The translations under genes were made by a program, and so were the position numbers. Under the pieces are notes generated by a model. That model made no database searches and was not told the DNA's origin. It was given only the letters and a program-made list of their open reading frames with translations. A stretch of 64,000 bases of DNA from Streptomyces sp. B21-083 (GTDB lineage Bacteria; Actinomycetota; Actinomycetes; Streptomycetales; Streptomycetaceae): the NCBI RefSeq assembly GCF_036898825.1, contig NZ_JARUND010000002.1, positions 1,426,001 to 1,490,000 on the forward strand, in the 5' to 3' direction. How positions within the stretch are numbered: position 1 is the first letter of the stretch; each line of letters opens with the position of its first letter. Shown one piece after another: positions 18,012-26,163 of the stretch.

Positions 18012-18977
18012 TCAGGCCGTTGGTGACGGCGCATAGTGGTGGGCAAGGTCGGTGGCGAGGGCACGGAGGTGAGCCCTGGCTTCGGTGGGGCCGTGCACAG
18101 TGATGGTGCTCCCGAACGGCAGTAGTGCTCGCACGTCCTCCAGATGCGGGAAGCGGATCGTCACCTTGTGGCCGGTGGCGGATTTCTCATGGCCGTCCCG
18201 GACGAGTCGTTGGCCGAAGATCCGTTGCGCTCGCTCGATCTGGGTCTGGTCGATGGAGGCGCTGACCTCTGTCGCATGGTTGTGTTCCCACTGATCAACG
18301 AGCGCTGCGGCGACGCTGGCCAGGGTCTGGTTCTCGCGGATCCGTCGTGGCTGGTCTACTTCCTCCCACGCCGTGATCCGTTCGAGTCGGTACATCCGTG
18401 GCACTCGGGCACAGTCGGCGACGAGGTACCAGGTGCCGGCCTTGGCGAGCAGCCCGTAGGGATCCACGACCAGGTCGCGTGAGCGGGACTCGCGTGGGCT
18501 GTCGTACTCGATCCGTAGCCGGCGACCTCGCCGCACCGGGCCGATCAGCGAAGCCGGAGTCGTGCCGGAAGGTCGTGCCTGGAGCCAGGGACTGCTGTCC
18601 ACGTGCACTACGTCCGTGAGCGGCAGGAGCTCATGAGCTCGACGTGACTGTGTAGCGCCGATCTTGGAGAGCGCGCGCCGGCTTTCGACGGATGCGTCGA
18701 GCTCCGCACGTTGCTTCTCATCCAGCCCGGTCAGCGCCAGATGATCACGCTCGCCCGGCGTGAGTCGCGTGAGGTCGAGCCCGGACCCGGGCAGCATGGT
18801 CACGCCTCCGAGGCGGCCCCGTTGCGCGGTCACCGGCAGACCGGCGTCGCGGAGCCAGTTCAGGTCCCGGGTGATGGTTCGAAGGGACACCCCGAGCGCC
18901 GAGGCGAGTTCCTGTGTGGTCACGGCTTCCCTTGATGCGAGGAGCAGCATCAGGGAGAAGAAGCGGTCTGGGGTCAC
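18012..18977 (-). CDS. WYL-domain transcriptional regulator (YafY/PafC type)
   Basis: This 321-residue regulator has an N-terminal winged HTH (RFFSLMLLLASREAVTTQEL, ALGVSLRTITRDLNWL), a central WYL domain (IEYDSPRESRSRDLVVDPYGLLAKAGTWYLVA, split here by one Asp) and a C-terminal WCX segment. WYL proteins often sense ligands or single-stranded DNA. It starts with GTG at 18977. It is divergent from a VOC protein gene, with an inverted repeat in the 99-bp spacer, and probably controls that gene and itself. Confidence 0.9.
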   Translation of the reverse strand: MTPDRFFSLMLLLASREAVTTQELASALGVSLRTITRDLNWLRDAGLPVTAQRGRLGGVTMLPGSGLDLTRLTPGERDHLALTGLDEKQRAELDASVESRRALSKIGATQSRRAHELLPLTDVVHVDSSPWLQARPSGTTPASLIGPVRRGRRLRIEYDSPRESRSRDLVVDPYGLLAKAGTWYLVADCARVPRMYRLERITAWEEVDQPRRIRENQTLASVAAALVDQWEHNHATEVSASIDQTQIERAQRIFGQRLVRDGHEKSATGHKVTIRFPHLEDVRALLPFGSTITVHGPTEARAHLRALATDLAHHYAPSPTA

Positions 18978-18997
18978 ACCCCAAGTTTTTCAGGAAT

Positions 18998-19016
18998 TGC
19001 GCCACGATGCGGCGCA
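18998..19016. promoter_or_regulatory. Candidate operator of the WYL regulator
   Basis: TGCGCC (18998-19003) and GGCGCA (19011-19016) form an inverted repeat with a 7-nt spacer in the divergent intergenic region. A direct repeat ACCTACGACCTACG follows just before the VOC gene. Binding is inferred from position. Confidence 0.4.
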
Positions 19017-19076
19017 TATCCCGGTCAGGCTGGTGGATGCGTACGCACGACCTACGACCTACGAGAAGGTACAACC

Positions 19077-19442
19077 ATGACCACATCCGTCGTGTCCATC
19101 GTCTATGTGAACGACGCTCCCGCCGCAGCTCGTTTCTACGGCGACCTCCTCGACATGAGGCCGTCGTTCGAGACTCCGGGATACATCACCTTCGACCTCG
19201 GGCCAGGCGCTGATCTCGGTCTGTGGTCTGGGCAGTTCGAGGATCTGTCACCGGATGTCCCGCGTACCGGTGAGGTGTGCCTGGCCATCGACAGTGGACC
19301 CGACGAGCTCAACGCGATCTTCAAGCAGTGGCAGTCCAAGGGCGTCACGATCCTGCAGGAGCCTCATGATCTGGGGTTCGGGCTGACGTTCCTCGCAGCT
19401 GATCCTGACGGGAACCGAATCCGCGTGGCACCGCGGGGCTGA
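19077..19442 (+). CDS. VOC/glyoxalase superfamily protein
   Basis: This 121-residue single VOC domain (paired beta-alpha-beta-beta-beta) has SIVYVNDAPAAARFYGDLL at the N-terminus and LTFLAADPDGNRIRVAP at the end, the usual closing motif of glyoxalase/bleomycin-resistance/dioxygenase proteins. The substrate is unknown. AAGG lies upstream of the ATG. It is divergent from the WYL regulator, and a truncated AraC frame on the other strand overlaps its last 98 bp. Confidence 0.88.
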   Translation: MTTSVVSIVYVNDAPAAARFYGDLLDMRPSFETPGYITFDLGPGADLGLWSGQFEDLSPDVPRTGEVCLAIDSGPDELNAIFKQWQSKGVTILQEPHDLGFGLTFLAADPDGNRIRVAPRG

Positions 19443-19707
19443 AAGGCCACAATGCGGCAGGCGCGCACGACAGGTGACGCGCCTGGAACTCAGACAGTGC
19501 ACGAAGTCGCGGCGGGACACCCATGAGGTGGCGGAACTCGGCCGTCATGTGGGACTGGTCGTAGTAACCCGCCGTCGCGGCGATCTCCGACCACCGGCCG
19601 GCACCGGCCGCGAGCACGGTGCGAACGCGGCCGATGCGTGCGAAGTGCTCGGGGGACAAGCCGGTGCCGTCGGTGAGCAAGGTGTGCGGGCGGCGCTCAC
19701 TGATGTG
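19345..19707 (-). pseudogene. AraC-family regulator, 5'-truncated remnant
   Basis: Only the end of an AraC HTH domain is present: HISERRPHTLLTDGTGLSP, then ARIGRVRTVLAAGAGRWSEI and YYDQSHMTAEFRHLMGVPP. The reading frame begins abruptly at 19707, and the next base pairs belong to another truncated gene on the opposite strand. After MGVPP the sequence no longer resembles the family and runs into the VOC gene. It lacks the ligand-binding domain and half the DNA-binding domain, so it is surely non-functional. Confidence 0.8.
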
Positions 19708-19709
19708 CA

Positions 19710-19961
19710 ACCGGGCCGGAGCTGCTGACGTGCGCAGACCAGGCGGCGATCCTGGAGCGCGTGCTGGAACGGCCGGTCAAGATCACCGACACGAACGCAC
19801 TCGGCCAGTTGCCGGCCGAGATGATCACTGGCGTCGGCTGGGCGCGCGCCGGCGGTGCGGCCTACGTCACCGGCCGCGTGCCGCGGGTGCGCGGCCGACC
19901 GGCGGGCACTTTCGAGCAGTGGGCCCGCGACCACCGGGAGGCGTTCACGGCAATGCCGTAA
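19710..19961 (+). pseudogene. NmrA/SDR-type NAD(P)-binding oxidoreductase, 5'-truncated remnant
   Basis: The frame reads TGPELLTCADQAAILERVL, then PVKITDTNALG, RAGGAAYVTGRVPRVRGRP and FEQWARDHREAF. This is the C-terminal third of NmrA-like NAD(P)H-binding reductases (TGPExLTxAEQxxxL hallmark). The Rossmann N-terminus is missing; just upstream is the truncated AraC gene. There is no start codon at a sensible place. Confidence 0.8.
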
Positions 19962-20011
19962 CCCACCGCCGGCGGCCGCCCGGGCTCGCGTAACTAAGAA
20001 GACAGTGGGCG

Positions 20012-20227
20012 GTGACAGCCCAGCGGACCTTCGTCAGCGGCGACGACGCCGACGCGAAAGCCGAAACCACCGCGCTCCTGCGCTCCTTCGGCTGGGCGCC
20101 CGAGCAGATCACCGACCTCGGCGACCTCTCGAGCGCCCGCGCCACCGAAGCCCTGATGGCGTTGTGGCTGCGGCTCTGCAGGGTGCTCGGCCCGGTGGAC
20201 TTCAACCTGGCCGTCGTCACCGCCTGA
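20012..20227 (+). pseudogene. NADPH-dependent F420 reductase-like, 5'-truncated remnant
   Basis: 71 residues resemble the C-terminal domain of NAD(P)-binding/F420 reductase-type oxidoreductases: TFVSGDDADAKAETTALLRS, FGWAPEQITDLGDLSSARA, TEALMALWLRLCRVLG. The nucleotide-binding N-terminus is absent. A GTG at 20012 could be used, but the product would lack the catalytic part. It is third in a row of truncated genes. Confidence 0.65.
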
Positions 20228-20270
20228 CGAGCTCGTGCACGGTCGGCGGTGACGACGGCAGGTCCGTCCG

Positions 20271-20996
20271 TCACGCGTCGCGGCGGCGTATGCTCCACGC
20301 CCCCGCGAGCAGCGCGGTCGCCGTCCAGAGCGCGGTCACCGCGAGGCCGGTCCAGGGGCCGAGGGTGCTGTCGGACGTCTCGTAGAGGATCACCTGGCCT
20401 GCCCGGTCGGGCAGGAAGTCGGTCAGCCCGCCTGCCACGTCCCCGATCACGAACGAGATGATGAGGATGAACGGGATCAGGATGCTGAGCGTGGCGACGC
20501 CGCTGCGCAACAGGGCGGTGAGTCCGGCCGCGAGCAGCGCCATCAGCGTGAGGTAGATGCCGCAGCCGACGACACCACGCGCCTGTTCCCCCAGCGTGAG
20601 GCCGTTCGCCGCGTCGCCCAGACCCGCCCTCGCGGCGACGAGCGAGGCGGATCCTGTGACCAGCCCCATCAGCAGGGCCGGTACGCCGATGGCCGCGATC
20701 TTGGCCGCGAACCACCGTCCGCGTTGTGGCACAGCGGCCAGGGAGAGTCTCAGTCCGCCGCCGTGGAACTCGGAGGAGACGGCTGTCGCGCCGAAGGCGA
20801 TGGCGGCGATCTGGCCGGGGCCGACACCCGAGAGCGCCGTGAACAGGGGGTCGAACTCCGGGTCGGACGTACTGGAGACCCCGGCGAGCGCGGAGAACGC
20901 CGTGGAGACGGCGAACACCGCCAGCAGCGCGCCACAGAGTGGGCGGAGCGTACGGATCTTCAGCCACTCGGAGCGCAGAACGGGTGCGAACGGCAT
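20271..20996 (-). CDS. ABC-2 type transporter permease
   Basis: This 241-residue integral membrane protein opens with PVLRSEWLKIRTLRPL, typical of ABC-2 permeases next to the first membrane helix. About six hydrophobic segments follow, including GALLAVFAVSTAFSALAG, AAIGVPALLMGLVTGSASLV, SILIPFILIISFVIGDVAGG and a last one ending in AGAWSIRRRDA. Two nucleotides separate it from the ATPase gene. The pair is an exporter or resistance-type transporter; the substrate is unknown. Confidence 0.9.
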   Translation of the reverse strand: MPFAPVLRSEWLKIRTLRPLCGALLAVFAVSTAFSALAGVSSTSDPEFDPLFTALSGVGPGQIAAIAFGATAVSSEFHGGGLRLSLAAVPQRGRWFAAKIAAIGVPALLMGLVTGSASLVAARAGLGDAANGLTLGEQARGVVGCGIYLTLMALLAAGLTALLRSGVATLSILIPFILIISFVIGDVAGGLTDFLPDRAGQVILYETSDSTLGPWTGLAVTALWTATALLAGAWSIRRRDA

Positions 20997-20998
20997 GG

Positions 20999-21946
20999 TC
21001 AGGCCTCCTGAGACTGCGCCGGGGACTGCGCGGGGTGTCGCTGGGCGGTGAACTCGGTTTCGGACGTCGTCAGGTCGAGGTAGGCCTGTTCCAACGTGCC
21101 TTCCTCCGCGGCCAGTTCGAGGAGCGGCAGGTCGGCGTCCGACGCCAGTCGCCCGATGTCGTCCACCCGGGCGTGGTGCACGGTCAGGTGCCCGTCCTCG
21201 TGTTCGGCGGCCTCGTATCCGTGGCGGGCGAGGGCGTCCTTGAGCGCTGCGCCCTTTGTCGTACGCACCCGGACACGCGGCTGCACGCGCGCGTGGATGA
21301 ACTCCCGCACCGGGGTGTCGGCGAGAAGACGGCCGCGGCCCAGGACCACCAGGTGGTCGGCGAAGGACGCGGTCTCGTTCATGAGGTGGCTGGAGACCAG
21401 GACCGTACGGCCCTCCTGGGCCAGCCGGCGAAGCAACTCCCGGATCCAGATGATGCCTTCGGGATCAAGGCCGTTGGAAGGCTCGTCGAGCAGCAGCACG
21501 GGCGGATCGCCGAGGAGGGCGGCCGCGATGCCCAGGCGTTGGCGCATGCCCAGGGAGTACGTCTTCACGCGGCGCCTCGCGGCGGACGCGAGCCCCGTCT
21601 CCTCCAGGACCTCGTCCACCCGGCGTTCCGGGATGCGGTTGCTCATCGCCAGCACCCGCAGATGGTCACGTGCGGTGCGTGAGCCGTGCGCGGCCTGCGC
21701 GTCGAGGAGGGCGCCCGCGTGGCGCAGCGGTTCACCGAGGGAGGCATAGGCCCGGCCGCCGATGGTGGCGGTGCCGGACGTCGGCCGGTCCAGGCCGAGG
21801 ACGAGCCGCATGGTGGTGGACTTTCCGGCGCCGTTGGGGCCGAGGAAACCGGTGACGCGGCCGGGCAGGACACGGAAGGTGAGGTGGTCGACGGCTCGCG
21901 TCGTGCCGTACTCCTTGGTGAGGTTCTGGACGTCGATGCTGGTCAT
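20999..21946 (-). CDS. ABC transporter ATP-binding protein
   Basis: This 315-residue ABC ATPase of the DrrA/BcrA-like group has Walker A GPNGAGKST (36-44), signature YSLGMRQRL, Walker B VLLLDEPSNGLDP and H-loop VLVSSHLMNE. A C-terminal domain of about 90 residues is typical of antibiotic-resistance exporters. The ATG at 21946 is divergent from a histidine kinase gene. It powers the downstream permease. Confidence 0.93.
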   Translation of the reverse strand: MTSIDVQNLTKEYGTTRAVDHLTFRVLPGRVTGFLGPNGAGKSTTMRLVLGLDRPTSGTATIGGRAYASLGEPLRHAGALLDAQAAHGSRTARDHLRVLAMSNRIPERRVDEVLEETGLASAARRRVKTYSLGMRQRLGIAAALLGDPPVLLLDEPSNGLDPEGIIWIRELLRRLAQEGRTVLVSSHLMNETASFADHLVVLGRGRLLADTPVREFIHARVQPRVRVRTTKGAALKDALARHGYEAAEHEDGHLTVHHARVDDIGRLASDADLPLLELAAEEGTLEQAYLDLTTSETEFTAQRHPAQSPAQSQEA

Positions 21947-22053
21947 GGCAGCAGCCTGGCCGCCGGCCCGGGGTGGACGCCTCCCCCGCCGGAGGGCTTC
22001 GTCTCCCCCGCCCGGGGGAGCCCGTTGTCAGTGGCGGCTGTCACGATGTCGGA

Positions 22054-23208
22054 ATGGCCCGCTTCCTTCGCCCGCTGCTGCGCGGGACGACGTACACCCG
22101 CTTACTGCACCTGTGGGTGCCGATGCTCGTCGTGAGCGTGTGGCTGTTCATCGACATGTCGAAGCCGTGGGTCCCCGCTGTGGTGCTGCTGCCGGTCGGG
22201 CTGATCCCGGCCGTGCGCCTGGGCGAAGGGGTACAGGCGCGGTTGCTGCTGACGCCGGGCGCGCACGAGTCGGCGATCTCCGTCGCCCCTTCGGCGAGTT
22301 GGCGGGACCGGCTGCGGACGGTGCTGTGGCTGGAGGTGCGGATGGCTCTCGGGGTGGTGGCCATGGGGGCGAGTGTCTGGCTGCCGATGACCACCGTCGG
22401 CCTGGTGCTGGCCGCGACAGCGAGCCGGCCCGACGACAACCCGTTCGTGCCGGTGGCGCAGCCGAGTTGGGTGTACGCGCTGCTCTCGCCGCTGCCGCTG
22501 CTCGCCCTCTACGGAGTGGTGGTGGGCCTGGGTGAGCTGGTCACCGCCGTCGCGCGCCGGCTGCTGGGCCCCTCTCCGTCCGAGCGGCTCGCCGCGCTGG
22601 AGGAGCGCACCGAGCAGCTGCTGGAGCGCAATCGCATCGCCCGTGAGTTGCACGACTCCATCGGGCACGCGCTCACGGTGGCCGTCGTGCAGGCGGGCGC
22701 GGCCCGTGCGGCGGGCGATCCCGCGTTCACCGACCGGGCGCTGGACGCCATCGAGGAGACCGGCCGGGCCGCGTTGGAGGACCTGGAGCGTGTCCTCGGG
22801 GTGCTGCGCGAGTCGGGCGGGCCCGCGAGCAGCCGACCTGCCCTCACCGAGACCGACCGGCTCCTGGAGTCCGCGCGCCTCTCCGGGGCGAAGGTCGACA
22901 TCGAGGTGACCGGCCCGCTGGACGGTGTGCCGGGGCCGGTGTCCCGCGAGGGCTACCGGATCCTCCAGGAGTCCCTCACCAATGTGCTGCGGCACGCGGG
23001 GGCCGTTCCCGTCCGGGTCCGTATCGGGGTCGCAAACGACACTCTCGCCCTGGAGGTCCGCAACCCGCTCACCGCCGCGATACCCGGCCCCGGCCGGGGC
23101 AGCGGTCTGCGCGGCATACGGGAGCGCGCGTCGCTGCTGGGCGGCCGCGCGCGGACGGGGCCCGACGAGGGCGACTGGCAGGTGCACGTCGAGCTGCCGC
23201 TGCGCTGA
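22054..23208 (+). CDS. NarL-type sensor histidine kinase, with a TTA codon
   Basis: This 384-residue HisKA_3 kinase has about four membrane helices in the first 170 residues, including [16 protein letters not shown] and [18 protein letters not shown]. The phosphoacceptor is His200 in [13 protein letters not shown], and the C-terminal ATPase domain has [12 protein letters not shown]. Codon 17 is TTA (22102-22104), so translation should depend on the bldA tRNA. The ATG at 22054 is chosen because the frame upstream is not membrane-like. It is paired with the response regulator 14 nt downstream. Confidence 0.92.
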   Translation: MARFLRPLLRGTTYTRLLHLWVPMLVVSVWLFIDMSKPWVPAVVLLPVGLIPAVRLGEGVQARLLLTPGAHESAISVAPSASWRDRLRTVLWLEVRMALGVVAMGASVWLPMTTVGLVLAATASRPDDNPFVPVAQPSWVYALLSPLPLLALYGVVVGLGELVTAVARRLLGPSPSERLAALEERTEQLLERNRIARELHDSIGHALTVAVVQAGAARAAGDPAFTDRALDAIEETGRAALEDLERVLGVLRESGGPASSRPALTETDRLLESARLSGAKVDIEVTGPLDGVPGPVSREGYRILQESLTNVLRHAGAVPVRVRIGVANDTLALEVRNPLTAAIPGPGRGSGLRGIRERASLLGGRARTGPDEGDWQVHVELPLR

Positions 23209-23222
23209 TCTACGCTGACCGG

Positions 23223-23894
23223 ATGCCCGTAACCGTGCTCCTGGTCGACGACGAACCCCTCGTACGCGCGGGTCTGCGGGCCGTGTTGGAGGCTCAGCCC
23301 GATATCGAGGTCGTCGGGGAGGCCGCGGACGGGGCCGCCGTCATCCCGTTGGTCAGGCGGTTGCGGCCGGACGTGGTCGCCATGGATGTGCGGATGCCCC
23401 TGATGGACGGCATCGAGGCCACGCGCGCGGTGCTGCGGACCGTGCCGGAGCCGCCGAAGATCCTGGTGGTGACGACGTTCGAGAACGACGAGTACGTGTA
23501 CGAGGCGCTGCGGGCCGGTGCCGACGGGTTTCTGCTCAAGCGGGCCCGGCCGGCCGAGATCGTGCACGCCGTACGGCTGATCGCCGAGGGCGAGTCGCTG
23601 CTGTTCCCGGCCTCGGTACGGCGACTGGCGGCCGAGTACGGGGACGGGGGCAGCGACGGGGGAAATCGGGCCGCGCGGGCGGTTCTGGAGCGGGCCCGGC
23701 TGACCGAGCGCGAGGCGGAGGTGCTGCGGCTGATGGCCCGGGGTCTGTCCAACGCGGAGATCGCCGCCCGGCTGGTCGTCGGGACCGAGACCGTGAAGTC
23801 GCATGTCAGCGCGGTGCTGGCGAAACTGGGGGCCCGGGACCGTACCCAGGCGGTCATCGTGGCGTACGAGTCCGGGTTCGTCGCGCCGGGATGA
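23223..23894 (+). CDS. NarL/LuxR-family response regulator
   Basis: This 223-residue protein has a receiver domain with Asp55 as the phosphoacceptor ([13 protein letters not shown]) and acidic residues LLVDDEP, then a LuxR-type HTH ([20 protein letters not shown], then [14 protein letters not shown]). It is the cognate partner of the adjacent kinase and the likely regulator of the divergent ABC exporter. Confidence 0.95.
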   Translation: MPVTVLLVDDEPLVRAGLRAVLEAQPDIEVVGEAADGAAVIPLVRRLRPDVVAMDVRMPLMDGIEATRAVLRTVPEPPKILVVTTFENDEYVYEALRAGADGFLLKRARPAEIVHAVRLIAEGESLLFPASVRRLAAEYGDGGSDGGNRAARAVLERARLTEREAEVLRLMARGLSNAEIAARLVVGTETVKSHVSAVLAKLGARDRTQAVIVAYESGFVAPG

Positions 23895-24053
23895 TCCCGG
23901 CCCGTCGGAAAGGTCGGGGGTGGGCGGCTCTCGCCCGGGTGCTCCGCGCCGAGTACGATCCGCCCCACACCCGCACGGAGCGCTCCGCTGGAAGCGCGGT
24001 GACGGACCCGCGCACCTGCCTTGAGCAGGTCCGCCTGGCTGGGAGGACGTACG

Positions 24054-25211
24054 TTGGGGCAGCTGACCGGTGGGGATCCCTCGCTGCTGCGAAGGATCAA
24101 CTCCGCGGTGGTGCTGCACGCGCTGCGTGCCACGGACTGCGCGACACTGACCGAGATCACCCGGGTGACAGGCCTGTCCCGGCCGACCGTCGAGGGCGTC
24201 GTCGAGGGGCTCATCGAGAACGGGCTCGTCGTCGAGAAGGCCGCCGACGAGAGCGTCGCCCGGCGGCAGGGGCGGCCCGCCCGGCGGTTCCGGTTCCGGG
24301 CGGAGGCCGGGCATCTGCTGGGGCTGGAGATCGGCCCCCACCGGGTCGCCGCGCTGCTGTCCGACCTCGACGGGCGTCTGCTGGGGTCGATCTCGAAGGA
24401 CGTCGACGAGGCCGCGCCCGCTGACGAGCGGCTGGAGCGGCTGCGGTCGGCGGTCGCCGAGTTGCTGCGCCGGGCCGGGGTGGCTCGCGACTCGCTGCGG
24501 GCCGTGGGCGTGGCCACACCCGGGATCGTGGAGGCCGACGGGGTCGTACGGCTGTGCACCGCGCTGCCGGAGTGGACCGGGCTACGGCTCGGTGAGCGGC
24601 TCAGCCGGTCCTTCAAGTGCCCTGTGCTGGTCGAGAACGACGCCAACGCGGCTGCCGTCGCCGAGCACTGGAAGGGCGCGGCGATCGACTCCGACGACGT
24701 GGTGTTCGTCCTGGCCGGGCTGAGTCCGGGCGCCGGTTCACTGATCGGCGGACGCCTGCACCGCGGGTACGGCGGAGCGGCCGGGGAGATCGGCGCGCTG
24801 CATCTGCTGGGCCGGGAGGCGACCCCGGAGGCGCTGCTGTCGACCACGGGCGAGCCGCTGCACCCGCTCGACGAGGTGGCGGTCGCCGGGGTGTTCGGCC
24901 GCGCCCGCGAGGGCGACGAGCAGGCACGCGCCGCCGTCGACCGCTTCATCCAGCGACTGGTCCACGACGTGGCCGCGCTGGTGCTGGCCCTCGACCCCGA
25001 GCTGGTCGTCGTCGGCGGCTGGGCGGCGGGGCTGGACGGCGTGCTGGAGCCGTTGCGCGACGAGTTGGCGCGCTATTGTCTGCGCCCGCCCGGCGTGGCC
25101 CTGTCGCTCCTCGGCGAGGCGGCCGTGGCGACGGGCGCGCTGCGGCTCGCTCTCGACCATGTCGAGGAGCAGTTGTTCGCTGTGGAGGGGACGGTTACGG
25201 CCCGGCGCTGA
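24054..25211 (+). CDS. ROK family protein, NagC-like, without the zinc cysteines
   Basis: This 385-residue protein has an N-terminal winged HTH (LLRRINSAVVLHALR, EITRVTGLSRPTVEGVVEGL), then a ROK kinase-fold domain (LLGLEIGPHRVAALLSDLDG, VLVENDANAAAVAEHW, LIGGRLHRGYGGAAGEIG). The usual CxCGxxGC zinc site after GEIGH is missing: the sequence reads GEIGALHLLGREATPEALL. It is therefore more likely a sugar-responsive repressor than a sugar kinase. The start is TTG at 24054, with GGGAGG 7 nt upstream; an in-frame TTG at 24021 has no SD. Confidence 0.87.
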   Translation: MGQLTGGDPSLLRRINSAVVLHALRATDCATLTEITRVTGLSRPTVEGVVEGLIENGLVVEKAADESVARRQGRPARRFRFRAEAGHLLGLEIGPHRVAALLSDLDGRLLGSISKDVDEAAPADERLERLRSAVAELLRRAGVARDSLRAVGVATPGIVEADGVVRLCTALPEWTGLRLGERLSRSFKCPVLVENDANAAAVAEHWKGAAIDSDDVVFVLAGLSPGAGSLIGGRLHRGYGGAAGEIGALHLLGREATPEALLSTTGEPLHPLDEVAVAGVFGRAREGDEQARAAVDRFIQRLVHDVAALVLALDPELVVVGGWAAGLDGVLEPLRDELARYCLRPPGVALSLLGEAAVATGALRLALDHVEEQLFAVEGTVTARR

Positions 25212-25250
25212 GAACTCCACGGGGGCGCGGTCTTGAGAGCTGCGGGTCCG

Positions 25251-25285
25251 TTGTGGCTGGTCGCGCAGTTCCCCGCGCCCCTTCG
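25251..25285 (+). repeat. Dispersed 35-bp intergenic repeat, copy A
   Basis: This 35-bp element, containing GTCGCGCAGTTCCCCGCG, is found again with no mismatch in inverse orientation at 60618-60652. Its end CGCCCC-TTC-GGGGCG folds into a hairpin. It lies between the converging ROK and GntR genes, where it may act as a terminator. Confidence 0.85.
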
Positions 25286-25290
25286 GGGCG

Positions 25291-26052
25291 TCAGGAGGCC
25301 CGGCGTTCCGGGCCGTGGTGGATCTCCACTCCTCCGGTGTCGCCGAAAGTCAAGCGGCACGTGTCAGCCCGGTAGGTCGCCACGGAGAGCGCGGCCGTGC
25401 GGCCCCCGGCGAAGAAGCGGGTCGTGACGACGAGGACGGGGGCCCCCGGGAGGCGGTCCAGCTCCTTGGCGTCGTCCGCGCGGGCCGAACCCAGCTCCAC
25501 GGCGCGGTCCTGGCCCTCCAGCTCCAGTCGCTGGAGTTCGCGCAGCACCGCACGCGCGCGTGCCGCGCCGGACGGGGCGTCTATCGCCGACAGTTCGGGC
25601 ACCGACGCGGCCGGAACGTAGAGCAGTTCGGCGGCGACCGGCTGGTTGTGCGAGACGCGGGAGCGGCGCACGGTGTGGACCAACTCGTCCGGGCCCGTCT
25701 CCAGGGCGGCGGCGACCCCCACGGCCGGTACGGTCAGCCCGCTGTCCACGGGCTGCCAGGCGTCACCCGCCGCGCCCGGCCACGCGTGCCGGGCCGTGCC
25801 GACGGCGACGCCCATGCGCGGCGGGGCGACGGTCGTACCGACACCGCGGCGGCGCTGGAGCCGGCCTTCGAGTTCGAGTTGTTCCAGTGCCTGGCGGAGC
25901 GTGGCCCGGGCGACGCCGAAACGGGCCGCGAGGTCGCGCTCGTTCGGCAGGATCTCGCCCACCGTGAACTCCGAGTCCAGTGCCTCGCTGAGCACTGTCT
26001 TCAGATGCCAGTACTTCGGCTCCGGCACCGTTTCCAACTGCGTGGTCCCCAC
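25291..26052 (-). CDS. GntR/HutC-family regulator, DasR-like
   Basis: This 253-residue regulator has an N-terminal GntR HTH (PKYWHLKTVLSEALDSEF, ILPNERDLAARFGVARATL, QALEQLELEGRLQRRRGVGT) and a UTRA/HutC effector domain with a typical end (TYRADTCRLTFGDTGGVEI). The HutC group includes DasR and usually senses phosphorylated sugars or amino acid derivatives. It starts with GTG at 26052. Its promoter carries a TTGGTC/GACCAA palindrome over the -35 box, so it probably represses itself. Confidence 0.9.
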   Translation of the reverse strand: MGTTQLETVPEPKYWHLKTVLSEALDSEFTVGEILPNERDLAARFGVARATLRQALEQLELEGRLQRRRGVGTTVAPPRMGVAVGTARHAWPGAAGDAWQPVDSGLTVPAVGVAAALETGPDELVHTVRRSRVSHNQPVAAELLYVPAASVPELSAIDAPSGAARARAVLRELQRLELEGQDRAVELGSARADDAKELDRLPGAPVLVVTTRFFAGGRTAALSVATYRADTCRLTFGDTGGVEIHHGPERRAS

Positions 26053-26128
26053 CGTGTCCTCCGCAATCGCCGTGGTCCATCGGCGTTTTGGCGCCCTTGT
26101 TTATTAAAGGTTGTTGCACTTTCCTGCG

Positions 26129-26163
26129 ACCATAGGGCGGCCCCGATGCTTGGTCAAGACCAA
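26129..26163 (-). promoter_or_regulatory. gntR promoter with overlapping DasR-like operator
   Basis: On the minus strand TTGACC (26152-26157) and TATGGT (26129-26134) are 17 bp apart, a good vegetative promoter. The palindrome TTGGTC-n2-GACCAA (26150-26163) covers the -35. It resembles the DasR site core TGGTC-n2-GACCA. Binding would block RNA polymerase. Confidence 0.65.
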
